Source: CAYPHJ01 sp964410485 (lineage in GTDB: Bacteria; Desulfobacterota; Binatia; UBA9968). From it: a stretch of 6,194 nucleotides of DNA. The notes under the pieces are model-generated. The model was not told where the DNA came from. It saw only the letters and a list, made by a program, of their open reading frames with translations, and made no database searches. Shown here one piece after another: positions 1-5,417 of this stretch. Made by a program: the position numbers and the translations under genes. The DNA lies in NCBI GenBank assembly GCA_964410485.1, contig CAYPHJ010000175.1, positions 1 to 6,194 on the forward strand, given 5' to 3'. How positions within the stretch are numbered: position 1 is the first letter of the stretch; each line of letters starts with the position of its first letter.

Positions 1-168
1 CAGGATGGCAATGGTTTTGACGCCGACGGTGCGTGAGCGCCGCAACATGGCTTTCAAGCCGTGCTGAGTTACGCTGATGATTGATTTACCGGACACTGAC
101 CGCGGCGAGATTTCATCCCCCCGCGGCGAGCGCGTGGCCAAGAGCCTCAGAATTGTTTGAAGTTCCAT
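1..168 (-). CDS. Possible 5' end of an unknown minus-strand gene (partial)
   Basis: Reading the minus strand from an ATG at 168, the frame stays open for 56 codons to the window edge. The product begins MELQTILRLLATRSPRGDE and ends HGLKAMLRRSRTVGVKTIAIL. A GAGG Shine-Dalgarno-like match lies 7 bases upstream of the ATG on that strand. I do not recognise the family: the visible part has no obvious signal peptide, membrane helix or catalytic motif, and it is basic with several Arg/Ser runs. If real, it is transcribed divergently from the Bug receptor gene. The plus strand also carries short open frames running in from the edge (one stops at 65-67), so this stretch could instead be the tail of a plus-strand gene or non-coding. 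The call rests only on the open frame and the start signal. Confidence 0.3.
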   Translation of the reverse strand, partial: MELQTILRLLATRSPRGDEISPRSVSGKSIISVTQHGLKAMLRRSRTVGVKTIAIL

Positions 169-319
169 GAACGGCCCTCGCGATTACCACTGAAATCGTA
201 GCCTTCCCGATAACGGAGTCGTCGATTCGCGCTAATCTACCTGCAGAAGCCTGGCCTGGCAAGCCATCGCCGTCATGTTTCTACACAGGCGATCTCACCA
301 GTGGGTTTAAGCCCTGTAT

Positions 320-331
320 GAGCTTCGGCTC
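320..331 (+). other. Short hairpin with a cUUCGg tetraloop
   Basis: GAGC and GCTC (320-323 and 328-331) flank a TTCG loop closed by C-G, the very stable UUCG tetraloop form. It lies just upstream of the promoter proposed for the Bug receptor gene, so it would be in an upstream transcript rather than in that gene's leader. The stem is only 4 bp and no T-run follows, so a terminator role is not supported. Confidence 0.25.
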
Positions 332-339
332 GTGCGCTA

Positions 340-367
340 TTGACAGGAAACTCTCTTTTCTTATACG
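340..367 (+). promoter_or_regulatory. Sigma70-like promoter for the Bug/TctC gene
   Basis: A perfect TTGACA -35 hexamer (340-345) is followed after 16 bases by TATACG (362-367), which matches the -10 consensus at four of six positions including the first TATA. Transcription would begin near 374, giving a leader of about 40 bases that contains the GGAGGG ribosome-binding site at 404-409. The upstream in-frame TTG at 340 lies inside the -35 box, which argues against it as the translation start and supports the ATG at 415. Confidence 0.55.
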
Positions 368-414
368 GCTCGACTACAAACATTCCACCACGGATTCACA
401 GGCGGAGGGTTATT

Positions 415-1431
415 ATGGAAAAACTCGCGGGGAAGCTACTGATTGGTTTCGTTCTTTTTTGGGCCGGACAAGCTTTGGCTCAAGATACGTTCTACAGCGG
501 CAAGACGATTAGGATCATTGTCGGGTTCTCGGCCGGCGGCGGCTATGATACCTATGCGAGACTCATCGCTCGCCACATGACGAGACACATTCCCGGTGCT
601 CCCACGATCGTGGTTGAAAACATGGCGGGCGCCGGCAGCATGATCTCGGCCAATCATCTCTACAAAGCAGCCAGGCCGGACGGTCTCACCATTGGTCATT
701 TCATCGGCGGGCTATTCATTCAACAGCTTCTCGACAAGCCGGGGCTTGAGTTCGACGCGCGAAGGTTTGAGTACATCGGTGTGCCCACTCAGGACAATTA
801 CGTTACCGCGCTATCCAAAATCAGCGGCATTACCACCATGCAGCAATGGCTCAGTGCCAAAACGCCGCTAAAAATCGGCGGCATCGCGCCGGGCACGGCG
901 ACTTCAGACATACCACGGCTTTTGCGAGCTGCTTTAGATCTCCCGATTCAAATAATCGATGGGTATAAGGGGACGGCGGACATCCGCCTGGCGTTTAACA
1001 GCGGCGAGGTTGTTGGGCTTACCAATGCGTGGGAATCTTTCAAGTCAACATGGAGTAAAGAAGTCGGCTCCGGTGATGCGATCATACTGGTGCAGCACGT
1101 TGGCAAACGGCATCCCGAGCTTCCCAACGTTCCGTTGGATATTGAGTTTGCCAAGAGTTCCGAGTCACGCAGGCTCTTGGAGGTTGGCGCCCACAGTCTG
1201 GCTCCAACGGCCCGTCCGTTCGTTTTGCCTCCCGGCACACCCAAGCCCAGAGTACAAATGTTGCGTAAGGCTTTTAGCGATACAATGAAAGATGCTGCTT
1301 TTCTCGCCGAGGCCAAGAAGGCGAGGTTGGACATCAATCCTGCGGATGGCGCGGAGCTAGAGACCAACGTCAGGAATGTCTTTAACCTCGACGGTGTCTT
1401 GATCTCCCGGCTTAAGGAAATTCTTAAATAG
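415..1431 (+). CDS. Bug/TctC-family periplasmic solute-binding protein
   Basis: A complete 338-residue protein, normal length for the Bug (Bordetella uptake gene)/TctC family of tripartite tricarboxylate transporter receptors, which bind small carboxylates in the periplasm. The ATG at 415 has GGAGGG five bases upstream and opens a classic signal peptide: Lys-containing start, hydrophobic core at about 8-19, and cleavage after ALA at residue 22. Family marks include IIVGFSAGGGYD (34-45), where the glycine-rich loop ends in the Asp that in this family contacts the ligand, VVENMAGAGS (66-75), ARPDG (86-90), GIAPGT (156-161) and GYKGTADIRLA (183-193). An in-frame TTG at 340 would bury the signal peptide and overlaps the promoter. 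No TctA or TctB membrane genes are nearby, so this is an orphan receptor, as is common for Bug proteins. The ligand cannot be read from sequence. Confidence 0.93.
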   Translation: MEKLAGKLLIGFVLFWAGQALAQDTFYSGKTIRIIVGFSAGGGYDTYARLIARHMTRHIPGAPTIVVENMAGAGSMISANHLYKAARPDGLTIGHFIGGLFIQQLLDKPGLEFDARRFEYIGVPTQDNYVTALSKISGITTMQQWLSAKTPLKIGGIAPGTATSDIPRLLRAALDLPIQIIDGYKGTADIRLAFNSGEVVGLTNAWESFKSTWSKEVGSGDAIILVQHVGKRHPELPNVPLDIEFAKSSESRRLLEVGAHSLAPTARPFVLPPGTPKPRVQMLRKAFSDTMKDAAFLAEAKKARLDINPADGAELETNVRNVFNLDGVLISRLKEILK

Positions 1432-1453
1432 TTTTGCTGGGCGATGAACTATT
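1427..1453. terminator. Weak stem spanning two convergent stop codons
   Basis: AATAGTT (1427-1433) and AACTATT (1447-1453) form a perfect 7-bp inverted repeat around a 13-base loop. It covers the TAG of the Bug gene and the stop of the convergent deacetylase gene, so it would form in both transcripts. The stem is AT-rich and has no long T-run on either side, so strong intrinsic termination is doubtful. Only 17 bases separate the two stops, and some read-through is likely. Confidence 0.22.
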
Positions 1454-2378
1454 CCGGGATGTGGGACGCGTGATGGTCGAGGTACCACGTGGCCAGCTCC
1501 TCACGGCTTGCGAACCAGACATCCTTGTAGGATCGAGCATATTCGACGAATTCGCGCAGCGCGCCGATGCGATGGGGCTGACCTGCAACGTGCGGGTGCA
1601 GCCCTAAATTCATGATGCGCCCCGTTTTGCCGCTCTCGGCGTAAAGCTCCTCGAAGCAGGCCTTGAGCGTTTCGAGGCCGCTCGTGCCCGACATGCCGCC
1701 GCGGGCAAAAAGGCTAAAATCGTTGATGTCGTTTGAATAAGGGATGCAGACGATTGGCCCGTGAACGGTTTTGATCAGATAGGGTTGGTCGTCATTCAGA
1801 TAGTCGCAGTACGCGATGAAGCCAAAAGCCTTGAGGAAGGCGGGTGTGTGTGGCGTGCCACGAATGGCAGAAGAGAGCCACGCCTTTGGCGCGCGGCCGA
1901 CTACTTCCCGATACTTGTCAACGGTGCGCTTGATGACAGCGTGTTCTGCGTCCGGATTGCCCGCGTAATAGGTCAGGAGGTCGTTTTGCGCCCAGTTGTG
2001 CGGCACCAACTCCCAGCCACGCTCGTTGACCGCATCGACGATGCGGCGCCGCTCGACCATCATGAGACCGTTCACGGTGCACGACGGCTTGACATCGGCG
2101 TTGTCGAACATGTCGATCAGCCGCCAAATGCCCACACGTTGCCCGTACTCACGCCAGGTCCAGTTTGCGCTGTCCCAGACATCTCCCGGCAAGGCGTGCG
2201 GAATGGTCATGGGTCCACCAGTGAAAAGCGGCTCCTTCTGATCCGGCCGCGACTTTTCCCAATATTCAAGGTTGATCGTTATGATGAGAGCCATACGCGC
2301 CCCGTTCGGAAAACGGAGCGGCCGGCGATCGGGGAGCGGCACATAATCATAGAACGACGGTGAGACCTCATTGCTCAT
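1449..2378 (-). CDS. Polysaccharide deacetylase/PuuE-like family protein
   Basis: From the ATG at 2378 this is a 309-residue cytoplasmic protein with no signal peptide, the usual length for the NodB-fold group that includes allantoinase PuuE and HpPgdA-like enzymes. These metal-dependent hydrolases act on C-N bonds of amides, hydantoins or N-acetyl sugars. Visible family marks are YDYVPLPDRRPLRFPNGAR (10-28), the strand with NLEYW (36-40), SCTVNG (99-104), ERGWELVPHNWAQND (119-133) and LGLHPHVAGQPHR (258-270). The classic metal-site signatures are altered: the usual TFDD position reads TINLEYW, and the second motif keeps H127 but has Q/N/D where a second His is common. The substrate is therefore uncertain. 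AGAGGG lies 9 bases upstream of this ATG. The frame continues 80 codons further to another well-placed ATG at 2618, so a 389-residue form is possible; homologues as I know them begin near 2378. It converges on the Bug gene. Confidence 0.87.
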   Translation of the reverse strand: MSNEVSPSFYDYVPLPDRRPLRFPNGARMALIITINLEYWEKSRPDQKEPLFTGGPMTIPHALPGDVWDSANWTWREYGQRVGIWRLIDMFDNADVKPSCTVNGLMMVERRRIVDAVNERGWELVPHNWAQNDLLTYYAGNPDAEHAVIKRTVDKYREVVGRAPKAWLSSAIRGTPHTPAFLKAFGFIAYCDYLNDDQPYLIKTVHGPIVCIPYSNDINDFSLFARGGMSGTSGLETLKACFEELYAESGKTGRIMNLGLHPHVAGQPHRIGALREFVEYARSYKDVWFASREELATWYLDHHASHIPE

Positions 2379-2618
2379 TTCAGCTTGCCCTCTCTGGGAT
2401 TGCCTTTCCACGAGATTCCGGTGACCGGAAATAAGTATTTCAATGCACGCCATGCTGCAAGGCCTGACGCGAGTCAAGCTAATCACCGGGGTGCCAGCCG
2501 TTATGTTGTGCAGAGTTTCGATGAGCCGTGGCAAACAGATAAGATACCGTGCGCCAGGCTTGACAGCTGCACTGAGGAGTAAACCATCACTCGAGTACTC
2601 CAACAATCCATTACTCAT
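2379..2618 (-). other. Open in-frame N-terminal extension or leader of the deacetylase gene
   Basis: The deacetylase frame stays open upstream for 80 codons to an ATG at 2618. That ATG has AGGAGGG eight bases before it, a stronger signal than at the internal start. The encoded segment (starting MSNGLLEYSSDG, with the hydrophobic LLLSAAV and ARYLICLPRLIETL) matches no domain I recognise. It could be a genuine extension, a remnant of another gene, or a translated leader. Both candidate starts read MSN preceded by an AGGG, which may be coincidence or a small duplication. Confidence 0.35.
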
Positions 2619-2656
2619 CCCTGTTTCCCTCCTGGCAATGCCTTTGCAGTTCTCGC

Positions 2657-2671
2657 ACCGACGTTGTCGGT
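2657..2671. promoter_or_regulatory. Palindrome, candidate operator or leader hairpin
   Basis: ACCGAC and GTCGGT form a perfect 6-bp inverted repeat around GTT. It sits 39 bases upstream of the distal deacetylase start at 2618 and about 210 bases before the receptor start. It could be a dimeric repressor site or, on the minus strand, a hairpin in the deacetylase leader. No regulator is identified in the window. Confidence 0.25.
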
Positions 2672-2723
2672 CGCGTCTCGACTGTTAGTGACGCCAAACA
2701 AAAACTGGGCGGGTTTTTTCTGT

Positions 2724-2743
2724 ATTGACGCCGGGTTGTCAAT
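2724..2743. promoter_or_regulatory. Inverted repeat holding two divergent -35-like boxes
   Basis: ATTGAC and GTCAAT are perfect inverted arms separated by eight bases, the geometry of a dimeric regulator site. The left arm gives a plus-strand TTGACG (2725-2730) with a weak GATATG (2747-2752) 16 bases downstream, aimed at the receptor gene. The right arm reads TTGACA on the minus strand (2742 to 2737), aimed at the deacetylase gene, but no convincing -10 follows. One regulator bound here could affect both directions. This is inferred from symmetry and position only. Confidence 0.35.
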
Positions 2744-2751
2744 CTGGATAT

Positions 2752-2842
2752 GGGGAGAGGCCCCTCGGACAGGTGCATCACGGCTTGGGCAGTTACAGTA
2801 TCCAGCCGTCTAAACGAGGCGGCAGGGGGAGCGGTGCTGCCG
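2752..2842 (+). promoter_or_regulatory. Hairpin-rich 5' leader of the receptor gene
   Basis: Three stems follow each other in the proposed leader: GGGG/CCCC (2752-2755 with 2761-2764), ACGGCT/AGCCGT extended by GG/CC across a bulge (2780-2788 with 2802-2809), and CGGCAG/CTGCCG (2820-2825 with 2837-2842) with an 11-base G-rich loop. They end about 20 bases before the ribosome-binding site. The 3' part (CTAAAC, then a G-rich hairpin, then CCGATGG) resembles the end of class I cyclic-di-GMP (GEMM) riboswitches, but the required GCAAA elements and the first hairpin are not visible. A cobalamin box is also absent. It may be an unrecognised cis-regulatory RNA or simply GC-rich leader. Confidence 0.28.
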
Positions 2843-2879
2843 ATGGCGCAGGACGGGACTGAAAAGGAGGGGTGCTAGC

Positions 2880-4094
2880 ATGAGAATACTGCACGGCGCG
2901 CAACTCACAAGAGGGGCTAACTCACCGTTCTCCTCGAGTACCTTTTTGCTGGTCTCGTTGATTCTTGTCGCAATCCCTGGCGCTGTTGCTGCGCAGGGTC
3001 CGCTGCGAACTTACGAGGCCTGCGACGTTGAGGTAAGGCCGCTGCCGGAACCAGAAATAATCCTGTGGGCTGTCACTCCGGCCAGGAGAGAGTTGCCGCT
3101 GGCGAGGGCGCCCGCTACGACCACGATTATCACCGCGGAAGCTATCAGGCGCTCCGGAGCGACGAACCTTCCCGATTTGCTTAGCGGCGTCCCCGGGTTG
3201 GACATCTTTCGTGTCTCGGCCTCCGATGTCAACATTACGGCGCGCGGATTGAATGCCAGGCTTGCGCATCGCATGCAGGTGTACATCGATGGTCGGTCGG
3301 TCTACGAGGATTTTTTGAATATCGTGTTTTGGCATCAGCTGCCAATTTCCCTCAATGAGATCGAACGCATCGAAATCGTAAAAAGCCCGCTCTCGGCACT
3401 TTTCGGCGCGAACGCTTTTAGCGGTGTCATTCACATCATCACCAAGTCACCGGAGGCCTTGAAGGGAACCCATATTTGCCAGACCAGCGGGACTGCGGGG
3501 ACGAATATCACAAACCTTATCCATGCAGGCACTGCCGATAACTCTGGGTATAAGGCTTCCTTTGCTTACGATCGTACCAACCATTTCCCCAACCCGCTCA
3601 TTGGCGGGTCGAGCGGTGACAGAGGACGCGAGGACTTCAGAGGCAACGGGCTCGCAGAATACAAATTCAGCGAGCGCTCGCGAGCGTCTCTGGCTGCCGG
3701 CGTTGACGGCTTCAAAAGAGATCTCGATCCAGGGCTCGTGCCGGCATCGCTCCCCGCGCCCCCCACGCGGGTTTTTGCGCGCGGCGGTCTCGGGTTTGCA
3801 AAGTTCAACTATTCATTGGCCGATTTCAAATTACAGTTTGCCTGGGACCGCCTCGACATGGATCTGCGCTCTGCCATCCTGCCGCAGCCCGTTGCCGTAC
3901 GCGCCGACACTTTCAAGCTGGATGCTCAGCATAGCTTTCACTTGGGCGAGCAAAAGCAAAATATTCTCACCGGCGGGGCCAGCTATCGCTTTCACATGTT
4001 TGATTCGCGATTCTTGATCGGGCCACGGCGCAGACAAAATCTATTCGCTGTTTTTTTCCAGAATGAATACACGCCCACGCCCGTGCCCGACCTG
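2880..4094 (+). CDS. TonB-dependent outer-membrane receptor (C-terminus lost in gap)
   Basis: The first 405 residues of a TonB-dependent receptor, which imports a scarce ligand across the outer membrane using TonB-ExbBD energy. AAGGAGGGG lies seven bases before the ATG. The signal peptide has a long polar start, a hydrophobic core at about 21-32, and probable cleavage after AVAA (38). The plug domain spans about 76-192: APATTTIITAEAIRRSGA, LLSGVPGLDI, ITARGLNAR (119-127), YIDGRSVY (135-142), IERIEIVKSP (161-170) and FGANAFSGVIHIITK (175-189). The usual RGP turn is KSP here, and no clear TonB box is visible. Beta-barrel strands follow until sequence is lost at 4095. Receptors of this type usually run 600-800 residues, so a third or more is missing. 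The frame that reads on past the gap to 4319 is an artefact, because it is out of frame with the next gene. The ligand is unknown. Confidence 0.9.
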
Positions 4095-4194
4095 NNNNNN
4101 NNNNNNNNNNNNNNNNNNNNNNNNNNNNNNNNNNNNNNNNNNNNNNNNNNNNNNNNNNNNNNNNNNNNNNNNNNNNNNNNNNNNNNNNNNNNNN
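4095..4194. other. Assembly gap of 100 Ns
   Basis: Exactly 100 undetermined bases, the usual placeholder for a scaffold gap of unknown size. It removes the C-terminal barrel of the TonB-dependent receptor and the start codon of the next gene. A 100-base gap is too short to hold what is missing from the receptor, so the true distance is probably several hundred bases to over 1 kb. More genes could be hidden, and adjacency across the gap is not proven. Confidence 0.98.
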
Positions 4195-4195
4195 A

Positions 4196-5137
4196 AAAAT
4201 TGTCTGCTCCCTACTTTCCCTTTTGTTGGGTTTTCTTGCGAGCACGCCTTTTGCTCTGGCTCGGGACCTTGTGGTCGTGGTCAAGAGTCGCGAGCTGGAG
4301 CTTTATGACGTTGCGCTAAAGAGTTTTCGCAGGACCCTCAATGGCAAAGGGTACGAGCCGGTTTTTGCCGAGTACCTCTTGCCGGAAGGCAACCGCGAAA
4401 GAGACGCTCTTCTTACGGAGATTCGCAAAAGGTCCCCGCGCCTGATCGTGACGCTCGGATCGGCCGCCACGGCTCACGTATCCAAAACGATCAGAGATGT
4501 TCCGGTCACCTTTTGCATGGTGTTAAACCCTCGGGCGAGCGGCTTCATTCGATCGATGAGCGCGTCGGGCAACAATTTGACCGGCGCTTCACTGGATATC
4601 ACCAACCATAGGCAGTTCGAAGCGCTGCGCTCTCTTGTTCCTCACGTCAAGCGAGTGGGTGTGATCTACAATCCTCAAGAGACCGAAATCGTGGTCCGCG
4701 AGGCGACGAAAGTGGCCAACGAAATGGGACTCGAGCTTGTTGCTGTTCCTATCACCTCCGGCGAAAGAGTTCCGGAGGCGCTTCGCAGCCTCGACAACAG
4801 CGTTGATGCCCTGTGGTCCGTGGCCGATAGCACTGCCTTTTCCTCCGGTTCGCTGGAATTCATTCTGTTGCATACTCTCCGAAACGGCATTCCTTTCATG
4901 GGACTGTCATCGAGGTTCGTGAAGGCGGGCGCTCTCATGGCGTTGGAAGCCGATTACCAGGATGTGGGAGCGCAGTGTGGCGGACTCGCCGCCAGAATCT
5001 TAACGGGAGAGCAGCCTTCGAGTCTGCCGATCACCCGGCCGCAAAAACTGACGTTGCACGTGAATCTCAAAACGGCGGAAACTATCGGACTAAAGATTCC
5101 GGCCGAGCGGCTGAAGGGAGCCGTCGTGATCAAGTAG
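4196..5137 (+). CDS. ABC_sub_bind-type periplasmic substrate-binding protein (start in gap)
   Basis: From the first in-frame codon after the gap, 313 residues are visible; the true start is probably only a few codons upstream. The first 22 visible residues (KIVCSLLSLLLGFLASTPFALA) are a signal peptide ending in ALA, so the TTG at 4223 would cut into it and is unlikely to be the start. The mature protein fits the ABC_sub_bind family (Pfam PF04392), type I two-lobed periplasmic binding proteins: DLVVVVKSRELELYDVALKSF, RSPRLIVTLGSAAT, DVPVTFCMVLNP, NNLTGASLDI, LVPHVKRVGVIYNP, the later NGIPFMGLSSRFVKAGALMAL, and C-terminal KTAETIGLKIPAERL. No permease or ATPase follows. It lies between a TonB-dependent receptor and a HAMP sensor, so it may deliver ligand to the sensor or to a transporter encoded elsewhere. 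The ligand is unknown. Confidence 0.9.
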   Translation, partial: KIVCSLLSLLLGFLASTPFALARDLVVVVKSRELELYDVALKSFRRTLNGKGYEPVFAEYLLPEGNRERDALLTEIRKRSPRLIVTLGSAATAHVSKTIRDVPVTFCMVLNPRASGFIRSMSASGNNLTGASLDITNHRQFEALRSLVPHVKRVGVIYNPQETEIVVREATKVANEMGLELVAVPITSGERVPEALRSLDNSVDALWSVADSTAFSSGSLEFILLHTLRNGIPFMGLSSRFVKAGALMALEADYQDVGAQCGGLAARILTGEQPSSLPITRPQKLTLHVNLKTAETIGLKIPAERLKGAVVIK

Positions 5138-5158
5138 CAGTGAAGGACCACTATGGAA

Positions 5159-5174
5159 GGAAGTCGCCACTTCC
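5159..5174 (+). other. Short hairpin just after the binding-protein gene
   Basis: GGAAGT and ACTTCC pair perfectly around a CGCC loop, 21 bases after the stop codon. No T-run follows, so it is not a standard intrinsic terminator. It could protect the 3' end of the message. Confidence 0.35.
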
Positions 5175-5219
5175 CGGGAGCGCGAATGAATTCGGAATTT
5201 CTCCCGCAAAGTAATTCAT
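5175..5219 (+). other. Interleaved inverted repeats, possible H-type pseudoknot
   Basis: CGGGAG (5175-5180) is complementary to CTCCCG (5201-5206), and ATGAATT (5186-5192) to AATTCAT (5213-5219). The two pairings interleave with connecting segments of 5, 8 and 6 bases, the topology of an H-type pseudoknot. It lies in the spacer between the binding-protein and sensor genes, directly after a separate hairpin. Two chance inverted repeats could also produce this pattern. Confidence 0.3.
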
Positions 5220-5280
5220 GTACCAAACGTACAACACGGCGGATGAAAACGAGCCCCGAGTAGTTGGGTATCGCGCCGAT

Positions 5281-5334
5281 AAATCCTGTAGCCCCCTTTG
5301 GCCAAAGGGGGCCGGCAGCAGGACGGGGGGATTT
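5281..5334. repeat. Nested palindromic element, probably a dispersed repeat
   Basis: The core at 5291-5312 is a perfect 22-bp palindrome with arms GCCCCCTTTGG/CCAAAGGGGGC. Around it, AAATCC (5281-5286) pairs with GGATTT (5329-5334) and CCTG (5285-5288) with CAGG (5319-5322), although these two outer pairings share bases. Small repeats with CCCCCTTTG...CAAAGGGGG cores and GGGGGATTT edges recur in many environmental bacterial genomes as MITE/REP-like units. Only one copy is present here, so that identity is inference. As RNA it would be a strong hairpin able to block or end transcription between the binding-protein and sensor genes. Confidence 0.5.
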
Positions 5335-5363
5335 TCCTTATAGTCGGCTATTTTCATAAGAGA

Positions 5364-5379
5364 CGCAAAGGCGCAAAGG
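5364..5379 (+). repeat. Tandem 8-base direct repeat CGCAAAGG x2
   Basis: Two exact adjacent copies (5364-5371 and 5372-5379), 30 bases after the nested palindrome and 30 bases before the earliest sensor start. ACGCAAAGGCGCAAAG-like strings are frequent intergenic repeats in many bacterial genomes, so this may be the edge of a dispersed element. It could also be a regulator half-site pair. Confidence 0.4.
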
Positions 5380-5417
5380 GACCGGATAAGAATACGTAGA
5401 CGGACTGCGTGAGTGCA

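Larger units (their letters stand above)
5138..5408. other. Intergenic spacer without a supported gene
   Basis: Nothing here reads as a gene. Apart from the hairpins and repeats listed separately, CGGCGGAT (5237-5244) can pair with ATC-CGCCG (5270-5278) across one bulged base. A TATAGT box (5339-5344) matches the -10 consensus at five of six positions but has no good -35 upstream, so a separate promoter for the sensor gene is possible but unproven. Its length and stem density make single-transcript continuity from the binding-protein gene to the sensor gene uncertain. Confidence 0.5.

Noticed and set aside
340..414. Upstream in-frame TTG start extending the Bug receptor by 25 residues
   Set aside because: The TTG lies within the -35 box of the proposed promoter, has no ribosome-binding site, and would mask an excellent signal peptide that begins at 415.
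1761..2363. 200-codon plus-strand open frame opposite the deacetylase gene
   Set aside because: It is antisense to a clear family protein, shows no recognisable domain, and has the composition expected of a complementary shadow.
2699..2719. Intrinsic terminator (AAAAAC ... GTTTTT followed by Ts)
   Set aside because: The stem is short and AT-rich, the last T-run is part of the stem, and no plus-strand gene ends upstream of it.
2752..2879. Cobalamin riboswitch upstream of the TonB-dependent receptor
   Set aside because: Looked for because BtuB-type receptors often carry one, but the conserved B12 box and core motifs are not present.
4195..4319. Continuation of the TonB receptor frame past the gap
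   Set aside because: The post-gap residues in that frame are the out-of-frame shadow of the binding-protein gene; the Ns only made the frame look continuous.
5281..5380. CRISPR array
   Set aside because: Only one palindromic unit and one two-copy 8-mer are present; there are no regularly spaced repeats with spacers and no cas genes.
5340..5417. GEMM-type riboswitch suggested by two GCAAA strings before the sensor gene
   Set aside because: The two GCAAA strings are only 3 bases apart in a tandem repeat, with no hairpin between them and no following G-rich hairpin of that class.
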